A stretch of 64,000 bases of DNA from Candidatus Neomarinimicrobiota bacterium (GTDB taxonomy: Bacteria; Fidelibacterota; Marinisomatia; Marinisomatales; TCS55), in assembly GCA_018651745.1 (NCBI GenBank), contig JABIDL010000020.1, positions 1-64,000 of the forward strand. Direction: 5' to 3'. Position 1 is the stretch's first letter, and every line of letters starts with the position of its first letter. The notes below the pieces were generated by a model. That model did no database searches, was not told where the DNA came from, and worked only from the letters and a program-made list of their open reading frames with translations. Position numbers and translations under genes: made by a program. This document shows, one piece after another, positions 7,832-16,949 of the stretch.

Positions 7832-8629
7832 TTAGTTTTTTAATTTGTCCATGTCATCAGGTGTTAGTTTAAATACAGTTTTTGGCGATGTTAAAACGGA
7901 AAATATTTGAAATGATTCCGATCCAGCCAACAACCCAAAAGTAGCACCTAAAAAGCGATTATACCATGCAAAATCTATATCCGGACGCGTTTGGACATTC
8001 CACCCCTCAGAAAGTAAAATGCCGGCTAAAGCACTTAAAGAATACACAATTGGTTTCCATGAATTCCGATCTTTAATCTCTTCTCGATAGGTGATTTGCT
8101 TCATATTCCACATTGGAATTATTTCAATGGAAATGGGCGTTTGAATTTCCAATTGATTGTTTTCAAAGGATGTAAGTGTCCCCTGAATTTTGCTGCCGTT
8201 TCTATGCATTAACGTGACAAATTGTCCACTGGGAATATTTTGAACCGTTTCTTTTGTTCGCAGAAATGTGAGGTTTTCCCGAATCCCGAGTCGATCGTTT
8301 TCTGTAATCATTTTTTGTAAATTCACGTGCGTTTGCATGGTTGTGAATTCTTGTAAGGAATAATATCGTTTTGAAGATTGCAAATTACTGAATTCCACGA
8401 AAACAATTCTCGCCATGTACTTATTTTTTTTGATTTCGTAAAATTGCACACTTTCTAATCCTTTGACTCCCTGAATAATTCCGTAGTGAATATTTTCTTC
8501 TGCATCAATGAGGAATCCTACTTTTTTGCTTAAGGCTATTACTTCAGGTTCAGATCCATTGGACCATCCAAACAGAATGGCCATCAATAAACTATTCCGA
8601 ATCAAAAAGAGCAATGATTTCATTGTCAT
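7832..8629 (-). CDS. Hypothetical exported protein
   Basis: A 265-residue protein of unknown function. It starts with an apparent signal sequence (MKSLLFLIRNSLLMAILFGW, then SNGSEPE), so it is likely periplasmic or envelope-associated. A second hydrophobic stretch (WKPIVYSLSALAGILLSEGW, about 191-210) and a Gly-rich segment RFLGATFGLLAGSE occur near the end. The middle contains VTLMHRNGSKIQGTLTSF, reminiscent of small beta-barrel (Sm/SH3-like) modules seen in other secreted proteins of this group; this is only a resemblance. Start may be Met1 (8629) or Met3 (8623); both overlap the end of the selW-like gene by about 30-38 bp in another frame. Confidence 0.75.
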   Translation of the reverse strand: MTMKSLLFLIRNSLLMAILFGWSNGSEPEVIALSKKVGFLIDAEENIHYGIIQGVKGLESVQFYEIKKNKYMARIVFVEFSNLQSSKRYYSLQEFTTMQTHVNLQKMITENDRLGIRENLTFLRTKETVQNIPSGQFVTLMHRNGSKIQGTLTSFENNQLEIQTPISIEIIPMWNMKQITYREEIKDRNSWKPIVYSLSALAGILLSEGWNVQTRPDIDFAWYNRFLGATFGLLAGSESFQIFSVLTSPKTVFKLTPDDMDKLKN

Positions 8630-8822
8630 CAGGAAAACGGTCTAAAGATTTTTTTGAAAAGATTAGGTTTTGATTTAGTATGACTTCAAATACGCCTCTG
8701 CCGGAAGGTATCATCTTTAGCGAAGTAATTTTCGTCCCGTAATTTTCGAGTAATTCGGTGGCCAGACCGGCCGCCCTTGGGAGGTAATTTCAAACGGTGC
8801 AATATTCGATTGATATGTTCAT
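8592..8822 (-). CDS. SelW-like (Rdx family) selenoprotein with in-frame TGA
   Basis: The minus frame from ATG at 8822 to TAG at 8592 encodes 76 residues if the TGA at 8790-8792 is read as selenocysteine. The product begins MNISIEYCTV-U-NYLPRAAGLA and continues to GRGVFEVILN, NLIFSKK and RFPDDNEI. This matches the SelT/SelW/SelH (Rdx) thioredoxin-like family, including the CxxU redox motif at residues 8-11, the GGVFEV-type strand, and the F-P-x2-E-I C-terminal motif. Rdx proteins are thought to act in thiol redox regulation. A hairpin with a GGUCU loop lies at the correct distance after TGA. The gene lies between a 46-residue membrane protein gene (9 bp upstream) and an exported protein gene. 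It is missed by standard gene calling because TGA is taken as a stop. Confidence 0.88.
8760..8772 (-). promoter_or_regulatory. Bacterial SECIS element of the SelW-like gene
   Basis: The minus-strand sequence GGCC-GGTCT-GGCC forms a 4-bp stem with a GGUCU apical loop. The loop begins 21 nt after the TGA. E. coli fdhF has the same GGUCU loop, 19 nt after its UGA, where SelB binds. Confidence 0.8.
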
Positions 8823-8830
8823 AGAAAGTC

Positions 8831-8971
8831 CTAAAATGAGGTTATCCAAAAAATTCCGAAAATTACAAGCATGGCTGACATTCCAACGAGAAATATCGCG
8901 GCTTTTTTAAAACCCTTCCCACCGGAATCATAGCGATAAATCGTCGTTTCATTATTTGCTTCAGTCGCCAT
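8831..8971 (-). CDS. Small single-span membrane protein (46 aa)
   Basis: ATG at 8971 lies 2 nt after the stop of the FecR-domain gene, and the frame ends TAG at 8831. The product begins MATEANNETTIYRYDSGGKG, then has basic FKK and one hydrophobic helix (AAIFLVGMSAMLVIFGIFWI). I do not recognise a family. Tight spacing to its neighbours on both sides supports translation in a four-gene unit (FecR protein, this protein, SelW-like, exported protein). A partner role for one of these neighbours is inference only. Confidence 0.65.
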   Translation of the reverse strand: MATEANNETTIYRYDSGGKGFKKAAIFLVGMSAMLVIFGIFWITSF

Positions 8972-8972
8972 G

Positions 8973-11228
8973 TCAGAATGTAAAAGCTGTTTCAATCGTT
9001 GTCATTTTCACAGGTTCGAGACTACCTGTACCATCATCACGGTAAAACTGTTTAAAATCCCAAATAAGACTCACACCCGAACTCACTTCGTATCCTAGCC
9101 TGTATCCCAGCACTGTATTAACGGATGGATTCGCAAAATCAAACGGATTTGAATCGTTGTTGCGCTGATAATACACCATTGCTTCGCTGAGCTTTGGAAT
9201 TTTTTCTGCGTTGATATTGATGGAAGCTGTAAAACTCTTCACTGTGTCAGTTTCTGAGGTCATATTCGCATATGCGCCGGTAATACTAGCAAAGCCGAAT
9301 ACATCCGCACCCATCGACCCGTAGAACCCTGTTAAATCTTCGTTCATAGTTGAATCTGCAAACAATAGCATATCTTTTGTATAGATCGATGCCTGCTCGT
9401 CAACAAATGTTTGAGTTACACGGGTAATGTCGTATGATTGATCAAAAAACTGAGGTACGTAATACCCGCTTTTCATTCGGAATTCAAAACTGAAATTCAG
9501 AAAACTGAATACGCTGGCTCTAATGCCGGGAACGGAAAAACCGGATCCGGATCTCGCTGGGCGGTAAAATGTAGAAGCGCCTGACGAATCCTGCGTTCCC
9601 GCTTCAGGAAAATTCAAGAAATTGAACTCAGCATATATGTCCAGTTTAAATACTTTTCCTTTAAGAACAGGATATCCAATATCAACCGCATAACCCGTTA
9701 CTGAAGCTTTATTATCTTCAATACTAAAAGGGGTGCCTTTAAGACCAAGATTCGTTTCATTGGCATCCACAACATTGTTTCCATTCGCATCAATATCAAC
9801 CAGCGAGCTGTCTAGTCCCGGATGCGGATCCGGAAAACCATCTCCGTCAGTGTCGTTCCAGAGAGAAACGTCATCCGGAAAATCATCAAAAATATCCGGA
9901 TATGAATCATCATCTTTATCGGACATACCGGAAAATTGGTTCATATCCATTACAAAATTAGCACCGATTCGTAGCGGGAATTTTTTAGAGACCGTATAAG
10001 ATCCACGTAAACCCATTAAGGTGCCACCTCGAGAAAAATCCTTGATATTTGAAAGAAATACTTCAGCACCCATTTTTCCAAAATTGACACCTGTATTAAT
10101 GCCAATACGACGGATAGACGGGAATTCCATCATATTTGAATATCCGGAAAGCAAACCACCATATCCGAGCGTTACATTATCCATAGAACCCCATTTAACC
10201 CAAAATGGATCTTCCTTTTCTCCCCAACGAATGAAGAGGAATTTGTCAATATAATCACTGGCTTCATCCCATTCATCTTTTCGAATTTCGCCTGCATTAT
10301 CAATGTACAAAGCAAGATCAAGGCCAATGCCGAGTTTCCCAATTTTGAATTCCGGACGAAGCGCTAGCTGATTGTAAAGAACACCATCAATCGTAACCGA
10401 TCCAACACCTAGACCCAGATCAAATGGTTTGTCCGGTACGTCTTTTGTATCTGCATCAGGTTCGCCTGCATCTTCACCTTTTTCAGCTGACTGCTCTTCA
10501 GAATCTTCCGGTTCTTCCGTTTCCTCAATCTCTTCCTTTTCATCTACTTCTTCAGATTCCTCAATTTCTTCCTGCGTTTCAGAATCTTCTTCAGATTCCT
10601 CTTCTTCAGCTTCTTCCTCTGGCTCTTCCTGAAAACCGGTTTCCGGGTCTTCCGGATAATCTCCGGGTGCGGCAGGTGCTTGCATTAAATTTCCCATGGA
10701 ATTTGAGATCGCCTTTTGCCCGGCACCTACATTAACAGTTTGTCCTGTAATCTGATTTGTTACATCAAAATTCCCAGACTTCCCTATAAAATTATCAACT
10801 CCAGCAGGATTTACGATTGCTGCAAATTCTGTTCCTTTTACACTAGCGACAGACACCGGAGTTTCTACTCGGAAATTTTTAGTACGCCCTTCTTTATTAA
10901 TGTTATTTAATATCGTTCCCTGATCAATTTGAAGCGTTCGAGTATTAGATGTTTCGATAAATTGGAATTCTGTATTTTCACGAACTTTCACTACTGAACG
11001 ATCATCAATAAATATTACAACCGCAAAACCACTTTCTCCGACGCGCATCGCATCGCCATTATTGATTGCCAAACCAGGTTTAGCTGCCTTATTGAATGAT
11101 GAGCTTCCCATCGTTTTCACCTTTACATCTCCATTGGACTTCATAACTCGTGCAATCGTTTCAGCTTGTCCAATACCGACAAATATTCCTAAAAATGTAA
11201 GTAATAATAGTTTTCGATTCCGTTTCAT
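8973..11228 (-). CDS. FecR-domain outer-membrane protein with acidic linker
   Basis: A 751-residue exported protein with a signal peptide (LLLLTFLGIFVGIGQAE). A FecR domain follows (about 25-175: ARVMKSNGDVKVKTMGSSSF, then GDAMRVGESGFAVVIFIDD and VETPVSVASVKGTEF). An uninterrupted Glu/Ser/Asp-rich linker spans about 195-262. The rest (about 265-751) has the alternating, aromatic-rich strands of a beta-barrel and ends in F (TTIETAFTF), typical of outer-membrane proteins. A loop near 425-475 carries DxDxDG-like stretches (DKDDDSYPD, NDTDGDGFPDP, DIDANGN) suggestive of calcium binding. It is not the usual FecR sigma regulator; the periplasmic FecR fold on a barrel fits an envelope-anchoring role (inference). 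Confidence 0.85.
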   Translation of the reverse strand: MKRNRKLLLLTFLGIFVGIGQAETIARVMKSNGDVKVKTMGSSSFNKAAKPGLAINNGDAMRVGESGFAVVIFIDDRSVVKVRENTEFQFIETSNTRTLQIDQGTILNNINKEGRTKNFRVETPVSVASVKGTEFAAIVNPAGVDNFIGKSGNFDVTNQITGQTVNVGAGQKAISNSMGNLMQAPAAPGDYPEDPETGFQEEPEEEAEEEESEEDSETQEEIEESEEVDEKEEIEETEEPEDSEEQSAEKGEDAGEPDADTKDVPDKPFDLGLGVGSVTIDGVLYNQLALRPEFKIGKLGIGLDLALYIDNAGEIRKDEWDEASDYIDKFLFIRWGEKEDPFWVKWGSMDNVTLGYGGLLSGYSNMMEFPSIRRIGINTGVNFGKMGAEVFLSNIKDFSRGGTLMGLRGSYTVSKKFPLRIGANFVMDMNQFSGMSDKDDDSYPDIFDDFPDDVSLWNDTDGDGFPDPHPGLDSSLVDIDANGNNVVDANETNLGLKGTPFSIEDNKASVTGYAVDIGYPVLKGKVFKLDIYAEFNFLNFPEAGTQDSSGASTFYRPARSGSGFSVPGIRASVFSFLNFSFEFRMKSGYYVPQFFDQSYDITRVTQTFVDEQASIYTKDMLLFADSTMNEDLTGFYGSMGADVFGFASITGAYANMTSETDTVKSFTASININAEKIPKLSEAMVYYQRNNDSNPFDFANPSVNTVLGYRLGYEVSSGVSLIWDFKQFYRDDGTGSLEPVKMTTIETAFTF

Positions 11229-11301
11229 AATACCTCTCTCAATTCTATTTAATTCAATGCTAAGCTGAAATTTACTTAATTATTTACAGACTTCAAGTGA
11301 T

Positions 11302-14085
11302 TCAGTTCGCATTTTCATTATTTTGGTTCAGATAATCTCTTACGAGCACAGCGATTGGATAAAATGGATGTTGTATTGCTGTCGTCAATCCAATTTCGCA
11401 AGTCAAGCTGGTAGAATATCCTATTACCTCTTTTTCTGTGTTTTTCCACTTTTCTGTAATGTCTGATGTCGCGCTGGCTGTGAGTTCTGGATGTGTCAAA
11501 CCTCTATCTCCGGCAAACCCGCAACAAAAGGAATTTTCCGGATATTCCACAGTTTTTGCACATTTTTTTGCAATTGCTATTAAATCTGAGTCAGTTTTCA
11601 TCTTTTGATCCGAGCAGGTTGGATGGACCAGGATTTTTCTCTCTAATGGTGGGAGGACTTCCTTTTTCAATACAGTTTTCATGAAACTTGACATGTCCAT
11701 AAATGTCAAACCGAATTCTGAAGATTCTTTGGAAATTTCCATGAATTGGGTCATGCATGGAGACGTATCTATTAAAATTGAGTATTTTCCATTGTTTGAT
11801 ACTTCTTTTAACATGGATATGGTTTTCTCTGCCATGCGTTTTCCTGCCTGTGCAAATCCTTTTGAAACAAAAGGTTGCCCACAGCAAAACGTATCAATCC
11901 CATCAGGAATCATTAACTCTATCCCCGCACTCCGGACAATTTCATCCAATACATCTGCCATGCTTTGTTTTCCACCTGCACCAAAAATCCTACTAATACA
12001 GGACGGGAAATAAATCATTTTTTTTCCTTGCCCAAACAAGCCGGGTTTGATTTTATTTGCCTTTTCCGGAAAATTAAGATTCCATCCCGGGAATTTGGGA
12101 AATATTTTTTGCGTGATTTTTGAGATACCAGTCATAATTGTATCACCGAAAAACTTTCCTTTTGCTAATGCCGTTCTTGCGCAAAACTGGATAAATGCAA
12201 AATGGTCCACACACCAATTAGCAAGCGCAATAGAAATGTCACTTGCTTTAGATTCTCTCAAAGACTTGATATACGACCCTGTATTGATATTGACCGGACA
12301 GGAAAGCTGACACAATCCGTCTGTAGCACAGGTATTTTCACCATCGTAATGATATTCCTTAAGCACCTGAATAATTCTTGGGTCATTTTTGGATCGCATG
12401 GATACAATTTCCCTCGAGACCGCGATACGTTGGCGTGGTGTCATGGTTAAATTTTTTGAAGGACAAACTGATTCGCAAAATCCGCATTCAACACAAAGAT
12501 CAATTTTTTCAGAAACATTGGGTAATGGCTTTATATTCTTTAAATGAAGTGAATTATCCCTATTCAATAAAACACCTGGATTCAAAATGTGATTAGGATC
12601 TGAAGCCGATTTGATTTTCCACATAATATCATACAATTCGCCGCCCCATTCCGCCTCAACAAATGGTGCCATATTTCGTCCGGTTCCATGTTCTGCTTTT
12701 AATGAACCGTCAAATGTAGTCAAAGTCATTTCGGCAATATCTCTCATCAACCCATCAAATCGGCTGATTCCCGTAGATGTATTCAAATCAACAGAACTGA
12801 CGAAATGAAGATTTCCGTCTTTCGCATGCCCGAAAATAACCGCATCTTTAAATGTCCATTTTTGAAATAATTCTACTAGAGAATCAACCGCTTCCGGCAT
12901 TCGACTATAATCGACACAAATATCCTCTGTAATTAATGTCGTTCCCGATTTTCGCAATGATCCGACGGTTGGGTAAAGACCTTTTCTGATTTCCCAAATT
13001 CGATTTCGAATTTGAGTTTCGGATGAAAAATTCTGCAATATTTTTGATTCTTGCTTTAATTCTAGCTGAATGGCATTGCACATTGCATTGACAGTTTCCT
13101 TGTCATCCCCATGGAATTCAATGAGCATTCCCGTCGAATTCTTATTTAAAATGGTTCTATCGTAAATAGGATTATCTCTATACGAAATGGTACAAAGGGA
13201 TGCGTAATCCATCAATTCTACAGCGCTGGCATTTTTTTCTATTAACATCGGTATAGATTCACAAGCGTCATGGATGGATTCAAATAATAATAGTCCTGTA
13301 GATTTTACCAACGGATTAGGAATTGTGTTCAAAACAACTTCAGAAATAAATGCTAATGTTCCTTCGGATCCCACAAGCAAATGAGCAAAAATATCCAATG
13401 GATTATCATAATCAAGAAATGCATTAAGTGAATACCCTATCGTATTTTTAATGCGATATTTATTACGTATTTTTTTCATCAAAATAGGTGAAGATTCAAT
13501 CTGAAATTTGCATTGGTGAATCGCATCGCAGAGATCAGATTCTTCTGACAGAAACCTTTCTCGATCTTCCTTATTGTCTGTATTGTAAAGATTTCCATTT
13601 GCCAGAATAAACCGGATTGAATCCAAAGTATGATATGCATTGAATTGGGTGCCACAAATCATTCCTGAAGAATTATTGGATACAATTCCTCCAATCATAC
13701 ATGCATCCATAGATGCGGGGTCCGGGCCAATCTTTCGACCGTATGGTGCTAAATAACGATTGGCATGACTACCGATAATTCCGGGCTGTAGTCGAATTTT
13801 GTCACCATTTTCAAGTATTTTGAATGATTTCCAATCTCTCACCGTTTCGGCTAGGATTCCTTTTGTGACGGATTGCCCGGATAATGAGGTTCCCCCAGCA
13901 CGAAATGTGACTGGAATCTTGTTGGAGTAACAATGTTTCATCAAAGCTGAAACATCCTTATCATTTCTGGGACGGACAACTGCTTCGGGTACTAGCCGAT
14001 ACATGCTTGCATCATGTGCGTAAGCAAGTCGATCGATTAATCGAATAGATACGCGTTCTTTAGGAAGAACGGAGTTAAGCATCAT
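11302..14085 (-). CDS. FAD-binding and Fe-S cluster oxidoreductase (D-lactate/2-hydroxyacid dehydrogenase type)
   Basis: A 927-residue three-part enzyme. Residues about 1-470 form a PCMH-type FAD-binding oxidase domain (PVTFRAGGTSLSGQSVTKGI, then GPDPASMDACMIGGIVSNNS) with the GlcD-like C-terminal cap. Two 4Fe-4S motifs follow (CVECGFCESVCP and CATDGLCQLSCPVN, about 540-610). The last part (about 700-920) has cysteine-rich CCG domains (DTFCCGQPF, NSFCCGFAGDRG) as in GlpC/LldE. The architecture is that of the large FAD/Fe-S dehydrogenases (YdiJ/Dld-II type) oxidising 2-hydroxyacids; the substrate is not determinable. It is downstream of a thioesterase gene with a 1-bp overlap. No signal peptide is visible; it is probably cytoplasmic and membrane-associated. 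Confidence 0.9.
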   Translation of the reverse strand: MMLNSVLPKERVSIRLIDRLAYAHDASMYRLVPEAVVRPRNDKDVSALMKHCYSNKIPVTFRAGGTSLSGQSVTKGILAETVRDWKSFKILENGDKIRLQPGIIGSHANRYLAPYGRKIGPDPASMDACMIGGIVSNNSSGMICGTQFNAYHTLDSIRFILANGNLYNTDNKEDRERFLSEESDLCDAIHQCKFQIESSPILMKKIRNKYRIKNTIGYSLNAFLDYDNPLDIFAHLLVGSEGTLAFISEVVLNTIPNPLVKSTGLLLFESIHDACESIPMLIEKNASAVELMDYASLCTISYRDNPIYDRTILNKNSTGMLIEFHGDDKETVNAMCNAIQLELKQESKILQNFSSETQIRNRIWEIRKGLYPTVGSLRKSGTTLITEDICVDYSRMPEAVDSLVELFQKWTFKDAVIFGHAKDGNLHFVSSVDLNTSTGISRFDGLMRDIAEMTLTTFDGSLKAEHGTGRNMAPFVEAEWGGELYDIMWKIKSASDPNHILNPGVLLNRDNSLHLKNIKPLPNVSEKIDLCVECGFCESVCPSKNLTMTPRQRIAVSREIVSMRSKNDPRIIQVLKEYHYDGENTCATDGLCQLSCPVNINTGSYIKSLRESKASDISIALANWCVDHFAFIQFCARTALAKGKFFGDTIMTGISKITQKIFPKFPGWNLNFPEKANKIKPGLFGQGKKMIYFPSCISRIFGAGGKQSMADVLDEIVRSAGIELMIPDGIDTFCCGQPFVSKGFAQAGKRMAEKTISMLKEVSNNGKYSILIDTSPCMTQFMEISKESSEFGLTFMDMSSFMKTVLKKEVLPPLERKILVHPTCSDQKMKTDSDLIAIAKKCAKTVEYPENSFCCGFAGDRGLTHPELTASATSDITEKWKNTEKEVIGYSTSLTCEIGLTTAIQHPFYPIAVLVRDYLNQNNENAN

Positions 14086-14522
14086 TAGAATTGATGTAAA
14101 TGAGCTATGACTTCTTTAGGTACAGGAATAGAATGATTATTGTTATAGTTAAATGAAACCATCCTGAATAAACCGACGCAAAGAGGATGGTCTTTAGTCT
14201 TTGAAAAAACAGCGCCTAACAAGTCAAAACTCTTATTCCCAACCCTGTTTACTCTATGGCATATATTTAACTCAACCGGGTGCTCACATTGGTCAAGATA
14301 TACAATATCCATTCCACCTAAAATAATACTTTTATCTTGTTCTTTCCGTACACTTGAGAATCCCATAGAAACATAAAAATCCGTCCGGGCGGATTCCATG
14401 TAGGTAAGGTAAATTGCATGGTTCAAATGTCCAATCGCATCCATATCTCGCCATCTTGAATTCATTTTAATTATATGATCAAAATCGGATCGAGTTAACG
14501 CGTTATAATTTGAATTTTTCAT
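14085..14522 (-). CDS. Acyl-CoA thioesterase, hot-dog fold (YbgC/FadM-like)
   Basis: A 145-residue 4HBT-family protein. The sequence SRWRDMDAIGHLNHAIYLTY holds the family catalytic Asp-x-x-x-H-x-N pattern and continues with MESARTDFYVSMG. The protein probably hydrolyses small acyl-CoA or acyl-ACP thioesters; substrate unknown. The frame is open to 14567, but that extension runs through the tRNA-Ser gene, so I chose the ATG at 14522, giving MKNSNYN as N-terminus. It overlaps the FAD/Fe-S oxidoreductase start by 1 bp, suggesting one operon transcribed from near the tRNA. Confidence 0.85.
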   Translation of the reverse strand: MKNSNYNALTRSDFDHIIKMNSRWRDMDAIGHLNHAIYLTYMESARTDFYVSMGFSSVRKEQDKSIILGGMDIVYLDQCEHPVELNICHRVNRVGNKSFDLLGAVFSKTKDHPLCVGLFRMVSFNYNNNHSIPVPKEVIAHLHQF

Positions 14523-14526
14523 ATTG

Positions 14527-14614
14527 CGGAGAGGGAGGGATTCGAACCCCCGATGATCTAGGACCATACCGCATTTCGAGTGCGGCGCATTCAGCCAGGC
14601 TCTGCCACCTCTCC
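14527..14614 (-). tRNA. tRNA-Ser (CGA)
   Basis: A class II tRNA with acceptor GGAGAGG/CCTCTCC, anticodon stem CCGCA/TGCGG with loop CTCGAAA (anticodon CGA), a long variable arm (GGTCCTAGATCATC region), T loop TTCGAAT and discriminator G. CCA is not encoded. Confidence 0.93.
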
Positions 14615-14694
14615 CCTTTGGTTCTATAAATTCCTAAAGGATCATTATTTACCAAAAATCTTTGGTCAATTTAAATGGGTTAATCCTAAGATTT

Positions 14695-15420
14695 TTACGG
14701 AAACAGATTATATCTAATAATGTGAAAAAATGCGGAAACACCATCTCGCCAGGTGATTTTTTTTCCTTCATCATAGGTTCGTCCGTGATAAGAAATCGGT
14801 ACTTCATAAATGCGATACCCTGCTTTGGAAACTTTTGCTGTAAATTCGGGTTCAAATCCAAACCTATTTGATTTAAATGTGATTTTTTCTAAAATTTCTC
14901 TCTTAAACATTTTATAACACGTTTCCATATCCGTTAAGTTTAGGTTAGAAAACATATTTGACATAAGCGTTAACATTTTATTTCCAAAATAATGCCAAAA
15001 ATACAATACTCTATGCGGACCGCCAAGGAACCGGCTGCCGTAAACAACATCCGCATTTCCGTCAATTATCGGTTTCATTAGTTTTGGATACTCTTCAGGA
15101 TCGTATTCAAGGTCTGCATCCTGAATTACAACGATGTCACAAGATGCTTTTTCGAATGCTGTCCGCAAAGCTCTTCCTTTGCCATAATTTTTTTCATGTT
15201 GGTAAAACTCAAGTTTCACATTTGGATATTGATTCTTCAAATCATCCAATGCATTCTTTACCACCGATGCAGAATGATCTGTAGAATAATCATCCACAAG
15301 AATCATTTCATTAACGCAAGGTGATTGCGCTACTTTGTTCAATAGCGCCACAACACTATTTTCTTCATTAAAAATTGGAAGAACTACGGTTAATGTAAGA
15401 TTTGATTCGGGGGAAGTCAT
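14695..15420 (-). CDS. Family 2 glycosyltransferase (dolichyl/polyprenyl-phosphate sugar synthase-like)
   Basis: A 241-residue GT-A glycosyltransferase: TVVLPIFNEENSVVALLNKV at the N-terminus, the nucleotide-sugar DDYSTDHS and QDADLEYDPEEYP (DxD) motifs, and RFGFEPEFTAKVSK toward the end. It resembles DPM1/GtrB-type enzymes that charge a polyprenyl phosphate with a sugar but lacks C-terminal membrane helices. Its start overlaps the next gene upstream, a multi-span GT39-like protein, by 4 bp. The pair suggests a donor-lipid synthase acting with a membrane transferase. Confidence 0.88.
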   Translation of the reverse strand: MTSPESNLTLTVVLPIFNEENSVVALLNKVAQSPCVNEMILVDDYSTDHSASVVKNALDDLKNQYPNVKLEFYQHEKNYGKGRALRTAFEKASCDIVVIQDADLEYDPEEYPKLMKPIIDGNADVVYGSRFLGGPHRVLYFWHYFGNKMLTLMSNMFSNLNLTDMETCYKMFKREILEKITFKSNRFGFEPEFTAKVSKAGYRIYEVPISYHGRTYDEGKKITWRDGVSAFFHIIRYNLFP

Positions 15421-16949
15421 GATTTATACTTGAATTCAAGGACATAATTTTCGGGTGCTTGTGTGACATACACAAGCTTAAATAATTCAGGATATTTTTT
15501 TACAGCCGGCACTAAATACCGAGGAGTAGATGAAAACCCTAATTGATCCACAATAACATATTTTACTTCATTATCTACCAAATGTTGAACTACCTCATCC
15601 GGTTTAAGAGAATATTTATATCGTACACACTTTCTATCGCTAAAAAGGTAAGTAAATTCTCCTTTCCTGCAAGAGATAATATCAGTTTTATCTGAGTTCC
15701 GCTTAATCCATTGAGATGCTGATTTGTATTGCGCGAATTGCACAGGATAAGATGATCTCCCAGTTTCGATTCTTGCAATATTTGAACCGATTACACTAAT
15801 GAATACAATTCCCCTGATCCATAATGATTTATCCCAATTTTTCAATAGTGAAAATCCATAAGTTCCAATTAATAGTAAAAATGGAAGCATCGGAATAACA
15901 AATCTTTGGGTAGTCCAGACAGACGGCCATATCAGCAGAATACCACATCCGCAAACTGTGATAGAAACAATTAATGAATTCTTTTTTCGAATTCCGTTTA
16001 TGATTCCTGCAACCAAAATAATGGTGATTAAAATTGCTAGGATAGTAAAAACAATAGCACCCTGACCATTTCGTATTGCAGCAAGAGCATTAGCATTAAA
16101 TATCGTCGGAAAAGTCATACTAGGAATTATACTATTTGAATACAGTAAAAAATTATCTACCAACCGTTGAACCAAGTCACCAAGCGAAGCCATACCAAGT
16201 TCGGGTCTATACGGGTTTATTTGAAATATTTTTGCGCCATATCCACCTGCTGATACTCCATAGAATTTTTTTATTATTCCCCAAAATAATAATGGGCCAA
16301 TTGATGAAATTCCAAATACCACGCTTTCTTTCCATTGTTTATTGATGATTAAAAATAACAAACCAGATGGAACTAAAAAAATTAATGCAGATCGGGTCAG
16401 AAGACCAATCGCACAAAATAATCCTGCTATAACAACAGGTTTGTAATTATTTTTTGTTATTCTTTGCAAAAATCCTACTGTCATGATTGCAAAAAACATA
16501 GATGGAATTTCAGACATAACCCAATGACCAAAACTAACAATCTCAAAATTTAAAGCAAGAATGATTGCCAATAAAAATCCAATCAATTTTGATTGAGGGG
16601 AAAATGCCCAATAACACGCCAAGACAGACGCAACATAAAACAAGGTAACAAGTATTTTATAATCCACAATGGTACCGGGAGTAATCCAATGAGTGATTGC
16701 AATTAGTAAAGGGAAAATTGGTGGATATTGACTGTGAAATGATTCTGCAGGCGCATGCATATTCTTATAACCATCACCATCGGCTATTGCTTCCCCCAAA
16801 ATTATATAAATCGCATTATCACCGTTAGTATGAAGAAATTTATCAAATGAAATCACTGCCATGAAAACGCAAACTATAAATAATATTCCATAAGATAGGG
16901 TGGGATTTTCGGAAACCCGTTTTAATCTATCTTTAATCGTAACTATCAT
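15417..16949 (-). CDS. Multi-span membrane glycosyltransferase (GT39/PMT-like)
   Basis: A 510-residue polytopic protein with roughly 10-12 hydrophobic segments. The first periplasmic loop has HTNGDNAIYIILGEAIADG and the acidic/His stretch HSQYPPIFPLLIAI, similar to GT-C enzymes (dolichyl-phosphate-mannose transferases, ArnT). A soluble C-terminal part (about 410-510) follows. It would transfer a sugar from a polyprenyl-phosphate donor to protein or lipid; the acceptor is unknown. It overlaps tadA and the GT2 gene by 4 bp each, so the three are translated from one message. Confidence 0.8.
   Translation of the reverse strand: MIVTIKDRLKRVSENPTLSYGILFIVCVFMAVISFDKFLHTNGDNAIYIILGEAIADGDGYKNMHAPAESFHSQYPPIFPLLIAITHWITPGTIVDYKILVTLFYVASVLACYWAFSPQSKLIGFLLAIILALNFEIVSFGHWVMSEIPSMFFAIMTVGFLQRITKNNYKPVVIAGLFCAIGLLTRSALIFLVPSGLLFLIINKQWKESVVFGISSIGPLLFWGIIKKFYGVSAGGYGAKIFQINPYRPELGMASLGDLVQRLVDNFLLYSNSIIPSMTFPTIFNANALAAIRNGQGAIVFTILAILITIILVAGIINGIRKKNSLIVSITVCGCGILLIWPSVWTTQRFVIPMLPFLLLIGTYGFSLLKNWDKSLWIRGIVFISVIGSNIARIETGRSSYPVQFAQYKSASQWIKRNSDKTDIISCRKGEFTYLFSDRKCVRYKYSLKPDEVVQHLVDNEVKYVIVDQLGFSSTPRYLVPAVKKYPELFKLVYVTQAPENYVLEFKYKS

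Noticed and set aside
10424-10735. Plus-strand frames opposite the FecR linker
   Set aside because: They are Ser- or Leu/Pro-rich mirrors of the acidic low-complexity region on the minus strand.
14523-14567. N-terminal extension of the thioesterase frame
   Set aside because: It lies in the tRNA-Ser gene; ATG 14522 gives the normal protein.
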